64,000 nucleotides of DNA from Lederbergia panacisoli (GCF_024626525.1 NZ_JANJGU010000002.1:434001-498000), one strand, 5' to 3'; numbered from the stretch's first letter, positions 8,418 to 16,961 are shown. The notes: generated by a model not told the origin, from the letters alone. Numbers and translations: made by a program.

Positions 8418-9380
8418 TTATTGACCGATATATCGGCCCATTTCTTTAATCGCTTCCATAAACTGATTAACAAAAGCCTCACGCTGTACCGAATGCAAAA
8501 CCTTTACATTATGAGGTTTTCCTGAATTCTGCGTGTAATCTACAACAGTCGCACCAGCAGTATAGCGTCCTTCCGTCTCAATGGCTACATAGCAATCATC
8601 CCCTTCAAAAAGTTCTGGAGTGACAACGTAAGAAACGGCGCAAAGATCATGTAAACGAATACCATTTTCAAAATCCGTTTCTTGAAACTCATTGTTTTTT
8701 GCAGTTTGTATATAAAAACGAAGCATTGAAGCAATTTTTTGCGCCAAATCGGTACCCATAGTTTCAATTTTTTCTAACTCTTCCATATTGACATATGCTT
8801 TATGAGTAACATCTAGTCCACTCATTACAATCGGGATTCCTGAACGAAAAACGATATCGGCTGCATGAGGATCAACATACACATTAAATTCTGCAAAAGG
8901 GCTCATATTTCCGGCAACCGCAGCACCTCCCATATAGGAGATATAGCTAATTTTTTCCTTTATTTCCGGATGGGCCAACAACAAGGCGCCTATATTGGTA
9001 AGTGGACCAGTAGCTATTAGAACGACAGGTTCTTCACTTTCAGATAAGACTTCCTTTAAGGCATTGATTGCAGTTCTATCACTTTCATGTAAATCGGGTT
9101 CCGGAAAGATTACTTCTCCGAGTCCACTTTCTCCATGAACATAGTCTGCAACTTCAAGCTCTCGAAAAAATGGTTGGTCTAATCCTCTCGCTATTTCAAT
9201 GCTTTGTTTCATGTAACTTGTAAAAGCTCTAGCGTTGTAAATCGTTTTGTCTTGCGTTTGATTACCTGGTTCAGTCGTGATTAACTTAATATCTAGTTCA
9301 TCTCGGGAAAAGGCTAATAACAAGGCCATAACATCGTCTATTCCTGGGTCGCAATCTATGATTACTGGTATTTTATTCAA
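8418..9380 (-). CDS. Inosine-uridine preferring nucleoside hydrolase
   Basis: About 320 residues of the IunH family, which hydrolyse the N-glycosidic bond of ribonucleosides to ribose and free base. The calcium-binding N-terminal motif is DCDPGIDD at residues 9-16, and the conserved C-terminal His is in IRLHDLCAV. No signal peptide is present, so it acts in the cytoplasm. A TTG start at 9378-9380 is preferred because the AGAGGAG site lies eight bases upstream; the GTG at 9389 overlaps that site. The neighbours (ECF importer, ribokinase, LacI regulator) make a coherent import, cleavage and phosphorylation route. Base preference cannot be read. Confidence 0.9.
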   Translation of the reverse strand: MNKIPVIIDCDPGIDDVMALLLAFSRDELDIKLITTEPGNQTQDKTIYNARAFTSYMKQSIEIARGLDQPFFRELEVADYVHGESGLGEVIFPEPDLHESDRTAINALKEVLSESEEPVVLIATGPLTNIGALLLAHPEIKEKISYISYMGGAAVAGNMSPFAEFNVYVDPHAADIVFRSGIPIVMSGLDVTHKAYVNMEELEKIETMGTDLAQKIASMLRFYIQTAKNNEFQETDFENGIRLHDLCAVSYVVTPELFEGDDCYVAIETEGRYTAGATVVDYTQNSGKPHNVKVLHSVQREAFVNQFMEAIKEMGRYIGQ

Positions 9381-9418
9381 CGAATTCACTCCTCTAGTTA
9401 AAATACACGAAAGTTGTA

Positions 9419-10426
9419 CTATTGAATTGGTGCTGTACTACTATCCCGTACAACCAGTTTTGGATTAAAGATTATAGATTTCGTTTCAGCATTTGCAAGT
9501 TTACGGAATAATATCTTTACCGCCTCCCTCCCCATTTCATATGTATCCTGCCGAATGGTTGTAAGTTTCGGAATTAACGCGGATACTAATGGTATATCGT
9601 CAAACCCTACAATGGATAAGTCAATTGGAATACGAATCCCAAGCTCATGTGCCATTTGATAAACACCGCAAGCCATCATGTCATTACAGGCAAATATTGC
9701 CGTTACATCTTTTTTCAAAAGAATTTCTTTAGACTTGTGATATGCCATCTCCATCTGAAAATCCCCTTCAATAATGTGTGATGGCAATAGTTCAACCCCA
9801 GCTTCATTTAAGGCCCTTTTGAATCCTTCCAAACGTTCATTTGAAAGAATAATAGACTTTGGCCCTGTTATGCATGCAATATTACGATGACCCAGTTCTA
9901 TTAAATGTTTTCCAGCTAAATATCCACCTTTATCATTATCCAGGAACACTCCCGCGTGCTTTTTCTCCTCTTTTCCTCTATCTATAAGAACGAAAGGAAT
10001 TTTTGCACGATTCAATTGCTCCTCATCTGATGTGTCTAAATGATCTTTTGCAGAAAATATTATTCCATCAACCTGCTGTTCTTCTAAAAGACGCAAATAA
10101 CGTTTCTCTTTATCTGTTTGATCATCGGAATTACATATAATTAAGCTATATTCACCTTCATTCGCTTCATCTTCTACTCCTCGGCATAATTCAGGGAAAT
10201 ACGGATTAGATATATTTGGTACAATTAATCCAAATGTTTTAGACCGCTTAGTAACAAGACCACGGGCAAATTGATTGGGCTGAAAATCCACCTCCTCCAT
10301 CACTTTGAGTACTTTCTCACGTGTCTGTGAGGACATCCCCTCCTCTTTTTGATTCAACACACGCGAAACAGTCGTAATCGAAACACCTGCTTTTTTCGCA
10401 ATGTCTTTAATGGTCCATCTTTTCAT
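9419..10426 (-). CDS. LacI family transcriptional regulator of the nucleoside operon
   Basis: A 335-residue repressor with an N-terminal HTH (IKDIAKKAGVSITTVSRVLNQ, residues about 5-25) and hinge region, followed by a periplasmic-binding-protein-like sugar domain close to RbsR and CcpA types. It is the first gene of the operon, and its leader carries an operator-like dyad at 10455-10483 plus a second site between the -35 and -10 boxes, so autoregulation is likely. The effector is probably ribose, ribose-5-phosphate or a nucleoside. It is 38 bp upstream of the nucleoside hydrolase gene on the same strand. Confidence 0.9.
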   Translation of the reverse strand: MKRWTIKDIAKKAGVSITTVSRVLNQKEEGMSSQTREKVLKVMEEVDFQPNQFARGLVTKRSKTFGLIVPNISNPYFPELCRGVEDEANEGEYSLIICNSDDQTDKEKRYLRLLEEQQVDGIIFSAKDHLDTSDEEQLNRAKIPFVLIDRGKEEKKHAGVFLDNDKGGYLAGKHLIELGHRNIACITGPKSIILSNERLEGFKRALNEAGVELLPSHIIEGDFQMEMAYHKSKEILLKKDVTAIFACNDMMACGVYQMAHELGIRIPIDLSIVGFDDIPLVSALIPKLTTIRQDTYEMGREAVKILFRKLANAETKSIIFNPKLVVRDSSTAPIQ

Positions 10427-10454
10427 TTCTTCTCCACCTACAATTGAATCACTG

Positions 10455-10483
10455 GAGAAAACGTTTTACGAAAACGTTTTCTC
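10455..10483. promoter_or_regulatory. Operator dyad in the leader of the LacI-type regulator
   Basis: Two 13-bp arms (GAGAAAACGTTTT and its exact reverse complement) flank a 3-base centre. Each arm contains AAAACGTTTT, the type of site bound by LacI/RbsR/CcpA proteins. It lies just downstream of the predicted transcription start, where a bound repressor would block transcription. Confidence 0.75.
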
Positions 10484-10490
10484 TACAAGA

Positions 10491-10519
10491 ATCATATTGC
10501 AATCGTTTTCATATGTCAA
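10491..10519 (-). promoter_or_regulatory. Promoter of the nucleoside operon with an embedded cre-like site
   Basis: On the minus strand TTGACA (10514-10519) and TATGAT (10491-10496) are separated by exactly 17 bp. The spacer holds TGAAAACGATTGCA (10498-10511), close to the CcpA cre consensus and to the arms of the downstream operator, so glucose repression or autoregulation is plausible. Confidence 0.8.
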
Positions 10520-10543
10520 GAATTTTTTTAACATAGCAATAGC

Positions 10544-10583
10544 AAAAAAGCTTGTTAAGAATAGAACGCTTTCTTAACAAGCT
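10544..10583 (-). terminator. Terminator of comK
   Basis: A 12-bp perfect stem (AGCTTGTTAAGA at 10549-10560 with its complement at 10572-10583) is followed on the minus strand by six T. It lies 10 bp past the comK stop. Confidence 0.8.
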
Positions 10584-10592
10584 CAACCTAAA

Positions 10593-11159
10593 TTACTTTT
10601 TTCTATTAATTCTATAAATCTTCTTAAATTCTGCTGCTCTCATTTTCTTAGGCTTTGGGGGACGTGATGTATAGAACTCCATTCTTTCAATATTTTGTTG
10701 AAAACTAACTCGTAGTTGAGCGGCCCTGGACAGTTGGTTAGAAAGTGAACTTAAAGAAATTGGAATTTCAAAGCTTTGATTATTTTGAAAACTAATGATC
10801 GAATTATTATTTTCCCCTCTATGTATGGAGGTAATATGATCATGCGATATCCATATACAGTCAGGTCTAGTCGGTGATGTGGTTGGAATTAAATAAATTG
10901 AGGTGTTGGGGTCGATGATGATTGGCGGTTTGTGGGTAACCATAATAAGTGATTTCGTTCCGGCTCGCCTGCCTTCAAAAGAACTTCCAAAATATTTACA
11001 ACCTTTTTTGACAATATCCAGTGGCTTTTGGCGAACTATGAAATGATCATCTAGTTCAAAGATCTCTGAGTATACTTCATCATCCTTTATGTATGGCTTG
11101 ATCATCACCGTGTAAGGATTAATTTCATACTCCTCCAAAAATAATTCTGTTTTCAACAT
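10593..11159 (-). CDS. comK: Competence transcription factor ComK
   Basis: A 188-residue protein recognised as ComK by segments such as KYFGSSFEGRRAGT, VTHKPPIIIDP and IPTTSPTRPDCIWISH, which follow the B. subtilis protein almost position by position. ComK binds AT-boxes in minor grooves and switches on DNA uptake and recombination genes. The ATG follows an AAGGAGGG site. A possible sigma-A promoter lies at 11194-11222, and one near-consensus AT half-box pair is at 11266-11278. The gene is monocistronic and divergent from yhzC, the same neighbour as in B. subtilis. The protein looks complete, so a competence programme may be functional; the late com genes lie outside this window. Confidence 0.93.
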   Translation of the reverse strand: MLKTELFLEEYEINPYTVMIKPYIKDDEVYSEIFELDDHFIVRQKPLDIVKKGCKYFGSSFEGRRAGTKSLIMVTHKPPIIIDPNTSIYLIPTTSPTRPDCIWISHDHITSIHRGENNNSIISFQNNQSFEIPISLSSLSNQLSRAAQLRVSFQQNIERMEFYTSRPPKPKKMRAAEFKKIYRINRKK

Positions 11160-11193
11160 ATTTTAACTTCCCTCCTTATAATATGACAAATTA

Positions 11194-11222
11194 ACCATAT
11201 CACACTCTAGTTCAAATGTCAC
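11194..11222 (-). promoter_or_regulatory. Possible comK promoter
   Basis: On the minus strand GTGACA (11217-11222) and TATGGT (11194-11199) are 17 bp apart. Upstream, at 11266-11278, AAAT-N5-TTTT matches seven of eight positions of the ComK AT-box, which would allow autoactivation. Confidence 0.45.
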
Positions 11223-11310
11223 TATTTTTTTAAAAAGTCAGATAATAATACGAAAGGCTGTTATTAAAATTTGGATTTAAGTAACTCATCTGAAAATTTA
11301 CACTCTTCAG

Positions 11311-11339
11311 TTGATTTTTTTGCCCATTTCGTTTATAAT
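11311..11339 (+). promoter_or_regulatory. Sigma-A type promoter of yhzC
   Basis: TTGATT at 11311-11316 and TATAAT at 11334-11339 are separated by 17 bp, 27 bp before the yhzC start codon. Confidence 0.75.
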
Positions 11340-11366
11340 TAAAAAAAGTTTCAGAGGTGATCATCG

Positions 11367-11594
11367 ATGGAAAAGAGGAAATCTTATCAGGAACTGCTTA
11401 AAGAGTATACGATGACCCAGAATAAAAATGAAACAGAAGCTATGGAATGGTATGCAGATTTTTTCCTAAACGGCCTACTTTTGCAAAGACGTGAAAAACG
11501 GCTTCGTGAAGATATTGACCGTGCGCTTGATCTACATGATAAAGAAACTTTTACTAAGCTCACGAACGAGTTAGTTGATCTTTTGGGTCAATGA
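11367..11594 (+). CDS. yhzC: IDEAL domain protein YhzC
   Basis: A 75-residue acidic, helical protein. Its C-terminal part EDIDRALDLHDKETFTKLTNEL fits the IDEAL domain, named after an I-D-E-A-L-like motif, found in several small Bacillus proteins. The position next to comK agrees with B. subtilis yhzC. AGAGGTGATC precedes the ATG. Function is unknown. A strong terminator follows and also overlaps the end of the convergent protease gene. Confidence 0.75.
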   Translation: MEKRKSYQELLKEYTMTQNKNETEAMEWYADFFLNGLLLQRREKRLREDIDRALDLHDKETFTKLTNELVDLLGQ

Positions 11595-11601
11595 AAATGT
11601 T

Positions 11602-11633
11602 AAATCCCCCTTAAAAATTAGGGGGATTTTTTT
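11602..11633 (+). terminator. Terminator of yhzC
   Basis: AAATCCCCCT (11602-11611) pairs with AGGGGGATTT (11620-11629) and is followed by a run of T to 11633. Confidence 0.85.
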
Positions 11634-12918
11634 CGCTAAAGCTTTCTTCACCTTTAGGGATATTTAATTGATATTCCTGAATCATTTTTATTCTTTCGAG
11701 CATGGTTGGGTGTCCATAGCGGAATATTTTAACTAAAATAGGGGGATTTACTTGACTTAAACCTGCTTTTGTCAGACTTTGAAATGTTTGAATCCCTGCC
11801 TCTTTATCTTGAGTCATTTTTATAGCATACGTGTCTGCCCTCATTTCTTGATATCGTGATACCCAGTTTGAAAGAGGGCTTGCCAAAAATAGAAGTATCG
11901 ATGTAATTAAAAGAAATGCTGGGAGTGAACTAATATTTGTTACTTTTTCAACTTTCCATTCCTTCCCACGTCGTGAAATCCATTTTTCCATTAATTTGGC
12001 AGTCAACCATAAACCAACAAAAGTGAGCAGCAAATATCCCGCAATTCCTTTATAAATATGCTTTTCTACGTAGTGGCCCATTTCATGCGCCATAATAAAG
12101 AGTATTTCTTCATCAGACAGCCTTTCCAATGTAGTATCCCATAGAACGATTCGAGAATTAGATCCTACCCCGGTCACATATGCATTCAAAGAATTTGTTT
12201 TAGTAGACATATCCACCTCATACACATGTTCGGCTGGTATATCTGCTTCTTTTGCAATTGCCAATATTTTTGCCTCAAGATGCTTATCTTTTAAAGGATA
12301 AAAATCATTATATAGCGGATCAATTACAACCGGCTGGATAAACATCATAAATATTGAAAATGGGACTGATACGACCCAGGCCGCCAGCCACCAGCGCCTT
12401 TTATATTTCCGCATCAATGCATATAAAACGGTAATAATGATTAGCATTGTTGCGTACTGTACCCAGAAATCAATTACTTTATCTTTCATCCATGCAGGGA
12501 AAATCTGTGTTGAGATATTATAAGATTTGGAAATCGTATAAGATAAATAGCTAAGTGGAAACATGACAACGAACGATGCAAGAGAGAGCCAGAATAAGTA
12601 AATGGCAGTCCTGGCTATGAAAAATTTGGATATATGCTTTGCAGATCTTTCAAAAAGTGCCGATACACCAAATATTAAAAGTAAATAATAAAATAGCCAT
12701 TCATAAGGAGTTGCTAAGAAAAACATTAAATTACGGATTCTTGAATATTCTTCACTTAATTCAAGTTCCCTTCCATTTAGGAAAGTAGCCGGATCTGCGT
12801 TTGTCCCTTTAAGAGCTTCCGGTATCGATGTGTCCGCCAAATAAAATAAATACAAAAATATAGCTAGTCCAAATAAAAGGTACGCTATAATGGCTCGCAT
12901 CGCCCATTTTCTAATCAA
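11611..12918 (-). CDS. yhfN: M48 family zinc metallopeptidase (CAAX protease-like)
   Basis: About 435 residues with N-terminal transmembrane segments and the zinc motif HEMGH (His278 and His282) plus a downstream Glu in QEMRAD (about 358). This is the Ste24/HtpX-like M48 architecture of an integral membrane protease that cleaves membrane proteins or peptides. The gene matches B. subtilis YhfN, which lies in the same comK-lplJ region. A TTG start at 12916-12918 is preferred because an AGGGGGG site lies eight bases upstream; an in-frame ATG seven codons earlier has only a weak site. The physiological substrate is not known. Confidence 0.85.
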   Translation of the reverse strand: MIRKWAMRAIIAYLLFGLAIFLYLFYLADTSIPEALKGTNADPATFLNGRELELSEEYSRIRNLMFFLATPYEWLFYYLLLIFGVSALFERSAKHISKFFIARTAIYLFWLSLASFVVMFPLSYLSYTISKSYNISTQIFPAWMKDKVIDFWVQYATMLIIITVLYALMRKYKRRWWLAAWVVSVPFSIFMMFIQPVVIDPLYNDFYPLKDKHLEAKILAIAKEADIPAEHVYEVDMSTKTNSLNAYVTGVGSNSRIVLWDTTLERLSDEEILFIMAHEMGHYVEKHIYKGIAGYLLLTFVGLWLTAKLMEKWISRRGKEWKVEKVTNISSLPAFLLITSILLFLASPLSNWVSRYQEMRADTYAIKMTQDKEAGIQTFQSLTKAGLSQVNPPILVKIFRYGHPTMLERIKMIQEYQLNIPKGEESFSEKNPPNF

Positions 12919-13069
12919 TGATATATCCCCCCTGTCCATCTCTTATTATATGTAGAAAGAAAATCTTTAAATAGAACTAACTGAAAGAATATTTTTCCCA
13001 ATACTTATAGTTATTATTTCTTCAATTTTCTTCATCATTACGATTGTAGCACTAAAATGAAATGATTTA

Positions 13070-13093
13070 CGCCACCTGATTGATCAAGTGGCG
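13070..13093 (-). terminator. Possible terminator of azlCD
   Basis: CGCCAC and GTGGCG close a hairpin with a further TGA/TCA pairing. It lies 22 bp past the azlD stop, but only a broken T tract follows, so termination strength is doubtful. Confidence 0.4.
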
Positions 13094-13114
13094 CTGTTTC
13101 TTTCGTTATGAAAA

Positions 13115-13426
13115 TTAGAAAAGCCAAGAATATGCACTAAGAATGGCGATCGATCCAAGTACAACTGCTATTACATTTGCTCCGAGAAACGCAATCAGAA
13201 AGGCAGCAGCCATTCCTACAGCTCCGAACAAAATATTACCTTCTTGGATAAAGAAAACTGCAGGAAATATAAGTGCACCGAGGGTGGCATAAGGAACATT
13301 TTTCAAAACTCCTTGTACAAAAGGTGGAAGCTCATTTCCCCTAAACATCACAAATGGGATCATCCTCGGGATATAGGTGACTAGCCCCATTCCGATAATT
13401 GTTAATACGATAATAGAACTACTCAT
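13115..13426 (-). CDS. azlD: Branched-chain amino acid export small subunit AzlD
   Basis: A 103-residue protein with about four transmembrane helices, including the family pattern TYIPRMIPFVMF near residue 18. AzlD is the small partner of AzlC; together they export branched-chain amino acids or their analogues across the cytoplasmic membrane. It overlaps azlC by four bases (ATGA), a sign of translational coupling. No Lrp-type azlB regulator is adjacent, unlike the azl operon of B. subtilis. Confidence 0.85.
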   Translation of the reverse strand: MSSSIIVLTIIGMGLVTYIPRMIPFVMFRGNELPPFVQGVLKNVPYATLGALIFPAVFFIQEGNILFGAVGMAAAFLIAFLGANVIAVVLGSIAILSAYSWLF

Positions 13427-14145
13427 TCTTTCATTTGCCCCCTTCCCTTCAATGTTTCCACTGTCTCAACTAAAATAGCTGATAAAAGGGTGGAAATGAC
13501 TATTGCCCAGCCTTTACTCATCATTTCAGAAAATACAAAAATACTGTTAAAGGCTGCCGCAAGCAACGCGAGGCAAGCGACTTTCATACTTTTTTTCAAA
13601 GAAGGTACAAGCAGGCCGATAAACATTGCATATAGAGCAACAGCCATGCTTTCCTGCAATACTTGAGGAAGACCCGCACCTATTCCAAAGCCTACACCCG
13701 AGAAAATTACCCAGCTCATATACGCAATTATGTTGAGGCCAAATAAATACCCAGTCGAAACCGTATCCGTTTTGGTCGCCGCAACGGAGAATGTTTCATC
13801 CGTTACACCAAAAGCATAAATAGCTTTTTTCCAGGGAACATCTTCTTCAACTTTTTCATTTAATGATGCAGACATCAAAAAATGCCTGATGTTGACAATA
13901 AATGTTGTTAATATCATTTCCACAGCACCTGTTCCAAGAGCAAACATGTTAAGTGCAATATATTGAGAGGCTCCCGCATATAATACTAAACTCATTAATA
14001 TTGTTTCAAATAATGTTAAACCGGTTGTTTTTGCAAGTAAGCCAAACGTAAGCGCAATGGGAGAATAACCGATAGCGATACTCATCCCCTCTTGAAGCCC
14101 CCGGCGAAATTCTGTAAATTTCACTTTTGGCACCGAAGCCTCCAT
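13423..14145 (-). CDS. azlC: Branched-chain amino acid export large subunit AzlC
   Basis: A protein of about 240 residues with several transmembrane helices, carrying the AzlC family segment EFRRGLQEGMSIAIGYSPIALTFG near its N-terminus. With AzlD it forms a branched-chain amino acid exporter. The ATG at 14143-14145 is preceded by GAGGGGGATTTAGGG, so it is preferred to the longer frame that begins at 14205. The gene lies 89 bp downstream of an enoyl-CoA hydratase gene on the same strand. Confidence 0.85.
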   Translation of the reverse strand: MEASVPKVKFTEFRRGLQEGMSIAIGYSPIALTFGLLAKTTGLTLFETILMSLVLYAGASQYIALNMFALGTGAVEMILTTFIVNIRHFLMSASLNEKVEEDVPWKKAIYAFGVTDETFSVAATKTDTVSTGYLFGLNIIAYMSWVIFSGVGFGIGAGLPQVLQESMAVALYAMFIGLLVPSLKKSMKVACLALLAAAFNSIFVFSEMMSKGWAIVISTLLSAILVETVETLKGRGQMKE

Positions 14146-14234
14146 CCCTAAATCCCCCTCTGTTACTGTATTTAATTTTTTCAATGATAAGCGTGAATTG
14201 TACATTCGGCAAGAACAAAGGAATCTTTTAAAGG

Positions 14235-15011
14235 TTATTTTCCCTTAAAAATAGGTTTTCTTTTTTCATTAAAAGCTTTTAATGCTTCTATCCTATCCTC
14301 CGTAGGTATGGTAGTTTCATAGGCTTTCCTTTCAATTTTAAGACCTGAAAGAAGATCTTTGTTCATCCCGGCTTTAATCGCGTATTTTGCTTGTTGGACA
14401 GCGATTGGACCATTTTTCAAAATTTCTTGTGCAAATGCCTGTACCTCTTTCATGAAGCGATCTTTATCAAAAGCTTTTAATATAATTCCATATGCCTCAG
14501 CTTCAAACGCCTTCAATCTTTTCGCAGTTAAAATTAACTCTAATGCTTTCGTTTCTCCTATTAACCGTGGCAGCCGCTGCGTTCCACCCGCTCCCGGAAT
14601 GATAGCTAAACTCGTTTCAGTCAGCCCAACAATTGCTTTTTCAGAGGCAAAACGAAAATCACAAGCCAAAGCTAGTTCCAGCCCCCCGCCAAAAGCATAG
14701 CCATTAATAGCTGCTATTGTCGGCTGTGGCAGCGTCTCAATGGCAAGAATTACTTCCCCTATCTTTTGTAAATTGCGCCGGACCTCTTGCTCAGTAAGTG
14801 TTTTCCGCTCTTTTAAATCAGCGCCAACGCTGAAAGCTTTTTCTCCAGCCCCTTGAAAAATAATCACTCGAGCTTCTGGAGAACTTCTTAATAAATCTAC
14901 CCTTTGTGATAATTCTACCAACATATCATAATTGAATGCATTTAATGTTTCAGGCCGATTTAATGTCACTACAGCTATATTTTCAGCAATATCTAACTTT
15001 ACTGTTTCCAA
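14235..15011 (-). CDS. Enoyl-CoA hydratase/isomerase family protein
   Basis: A 258-residue crotonase-fold protein. The oxyanion-hole segments are AFSVGADLKE (about residues 58-67) and NGYAFGGGLELALACDFR (about 102-119), and the second catalytic Glu region ETSLAIIPGAGGTQRLPR is intact. Family members hydrate trans-2-enoyl-CoA in fatty acid or amino acid degradation. The start is TTG, seven bases after a GAGGG site; no in-frame ATG fits. No other beta-oxidation gene is nearby, so the pathway is not defined by context. Confidence 0.88.
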   Translation of the reverse strand: METVKLDIAENIAVVTLNRPETLNAFNYDMLVELSQRVDLLRSSPEARVIIFQGAGEKAFSVGADLKERKTLTEQEVRRNLQKIGEVILAIETLPQPTIAAINGYAFGGGLELALACDFRFASEKAIVGLTETSLAIIPGAGGTQRLPRLIGETKALELILTAKRLKAFEAEAYGIILKAFDKDRFMKEVQAFAQEILKNGPIAVQQAKYAIKAGMNKDLLSGLKIERKAYETTIPTEDRIEALKAFNEKRKPIFKGK

Positions 15012-15075
15012 AGCATTCCCTCACTCCAAAGGTATTTTGTAATATATACGCAATTTCTGAAATAGGAATGCTTAT

Positions 15076-15116
15076 GAAAAAGGATAGAAGGCCAAATTAA
15101 TAGCACTTCCATCCTT
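15076..15116 (-). terminator. Terminator of the yhfI-lplJ unit
   Basis: AAGGAT-GAAG and CTTC-ATCCTT form a 10-bp stem with one mismatch (15080-15116); the minus strand continues with CCTTTTTC. Confidence 0.7.
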
Positions 15117-15120
15117 CATA

Positions 15121-16110
15121 TTAATAAATCAGATTGATGATTTCATCTTTAGTGACGTTTCCAAAATAGTGTTTAATGTCTACATCTTCCAATGCATTTA
15201 GAATATCAGATCTTTCGTAGCGTACACCCGTTAGGCGGCTTTCAATTTCACTGACATCCCCGACACCAAAAAAGTCTCCAAAGATTTTACATTCTTGAAT
15301 TTGCCCCTTGTCCACATCAAGCCTGAATTCAATAAGACCTACAGGGAATCGATGTGAATGTTGAATGTTGAAATGAGGCGATCTTCCATAATTCCAATCC
15401 CAATTTGCATAATGCACTTTTGAAATCTCATGAATTTGTTTCCAGTCATCTTCTGTTAATTTATATTCTGGGATTGGATCTATGCCTTCAAATATAGAAC
15501 GAAGCAATTCCTCTTTAAATTGCTCAATCGTCATTTTTGCTTCTAAAAACTCAGAAATATTTGCGACTCTGCTCCGGATAGATTTAATTCCCTTGGATTC
15601 TATTTTATCTTTACGAACTTTTAAAGCTGAAACGACATTTTCAATTTCGGAATCAAACATTAACGTACCATGGCTAAACATTCTGCCCCTAGTAGAGAAT
15701 TGCGCATTCCCTGAAATTTTTCTTTCACCAACAAGGATATCATTACGTCCTTTTAATTCGGCCTCGACACCTAATTTATTTAATGCTTTAACAACCGGTT
15801 CCGTAAACTTTTTGAAATTTAGGAAGCTGTCACCCTCATCTTTCGTAATAAAACTAAAGTTCAAGTTTCCTAAGTCATGATAAACCGCGCCGCCTCCAGA
15901 TAATCTGCGCACAACGTGAATGCCATTTCCCTCTACATATTCAGTATTAATTTCCTCAATCGTATTTTGATTTTTACCAATAATAATAGAAGGTTCATTA
16001 ATATAAAATAATAAATAGGATTCATTTACATCCAAATTTTTCAAAGCATGTTCTTCAATCGCCAAATTAATCCGTGGATCCGTAATTCCTTGATTATCAA
16101 TAAACTTCAT
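15121..16110 (-). CDS. lplJ: Lipoate-protein ligase LplJ
   Basis: A 329-residue ligase that activates lipoate with ATP and attaches it to lysines of 2-oxoacid dehydrogenase and GcvH proteins. The family signature RRLSGGGAVYHDLGNLNFSF is at about residues 68-87, and GRNDILVGERKISGNAQ holds the conserved Lys that contacts lipoyl-AMP. The opening MKFIDNQGITDPRINLAIEE is nearly identical to B. subtilis LplJ (YhfJ). It follows yhfI after 21 bp on the same strand, as in B. subtilis. The protein is complete. Confidence 0.95.
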   Translation of the reverse strand: MKFIDNQGITDPRINLAIEEHALKNLDVNESYLLFYINEPSIIIGKNQNTIEEINTEYVEGNGIHVVRRLSGGGAVYHDLGNLNFSFITKDEGDSFLNFKKFTEPVVKALNKLGVEAELKGRNDILVGERKISGNAQFSTRGRMFSHGTLMFDSEIENVVSALKVRKDKIESKGIKSIRSRVANISEFLEAKMTIEQFKEELLRSIFEGIDPIPEYKLTEDDWKQIHEISKVHYANWDWNYGRSPHFNIQHSHRFPVGLIEFRLDVDKGQIQECKIFGDFFGVGDVSEIESRLTGVRYERSDILNALEDVDIKHYFGNVTKDEIINLIY

Positions 16111-16131
16111 TACATTTCCTCCTATTTTCTT

Positions 16132-16866
16132 TTAAAAAGCCAATTTCAATCCTTTAGATGCAAGAATAACTTCCTGTTTAAAATATTCAGCCGCTTCAGC
16201 TTTTAATTGGTTTAAGTCACCGAAGTGCGGTAAATGGGTGAGGACTAGTTTTTTAACATTCGCTTTTTTAGCAAGTTTTCCGGCTTCCTCACTAGTCATA
16301 TGACCGGCATCTGCTCCATTCATACCTTTATAAAAATTAGATTCCGCAAGCAATATGTCTGCATCTTTGGAAAAACTGATCAAATCATCAAAATAAGCAG
16401 AATCCGCAGTGTAAACAAGCGTTTTTTCATTGCAGGATATTCTCATAGCAAAGCATGGAACAGGATGTTTCGTTTTCAAAAATTCAAGTTTAAATGGACC
16501 AATATGTGTTTGATCATTTTTATCGTAAGGAATACCTGTTGTAATATCTTTGTAAGTTAACCCCATATACCCTTCCTGATCGTATGTATGACCATATATT
16601 GGCAAGTTACTGTTATATCCAGTCACATATTTACTGATTAGCAGTGCATGATGAAGTACTCCAATATCTGCAATATGATCAGCATGGTAGTGCGAAAGAA
16701 TGACAGCATTTAGTTCCTCAGGATTTATATACATTTGCAGCTGTGATAGTACAGCGCTCCCACAGTCAATGAGAAGATTAAATCCATCATGGGTAAGCAA
16801 GTAGCCGGAGCTTGCTTCCCCTGCTTTAGGATAACCGCCCCAATGCCCTATTACCGTTATCTCCAT
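16132..16866 (-). CDS. yhfI: MBL-fold metal-dependent hydrolase YhfI
   Basis: A 244-residue metallo-beta-lactamase-fold protein with the metal motif HYHADH in LSHYHADHIADIG, plus later ligands in TKHPVPCF, YTADSAYFDD and LTHLPHFG. It looks like the RNase Z/phosphodiesterase branch of the superfamily. Gene order with lplJ and yhfH identifies it as YhfI. The ATG at 16864-16866 lies eight bases after AAAGGAG and is preferred to the longer frame. The substrate is unknown; cyclic-nucleotide or RNA phosphodiester cleavage would fit the fold. Confidence 0.85.
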   Translation of the reverse strand: MEITVIGHWGGYPKAGEASSGYLLTHDGFNLLIDCGSAVLSQLQMYINPEELNAVILSHYHADHIADIGVLHHALLISKYVTGYNSNLPIYGHTYDQEGYMGLTYKDITTGIPYDKNDQTHIGPFKLEFLKTKHPVPCFAMRISCNEKTLVYTADSAYFDDLISFSKDADILLAESNFYKGMNGADAGHMTSEEAGKLAKKANVKKLVLTHLPHFGDLNQLKAEAAEYFKQEVILASKGLKLAF

Positions 16867-16931
16867 AAGATTAGCTCCTTTATTCAAACTAATTATTACT
16901 ATACTTTATTTTTTCATATTTAACAAAAGGA

Positions 16932-16961
16932 TTGACACCTATAAAACTGTTATAATACAAT
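16932..16961 (+). promoter_or_regulatory. Sigma-A type promoter of yhfH
   Basis: TTGACA at 16932-16937 and TACAAT at 16956-16961 are 18 bp apart, 51 bp before the yhfH start codon. Confidence 0.7.
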
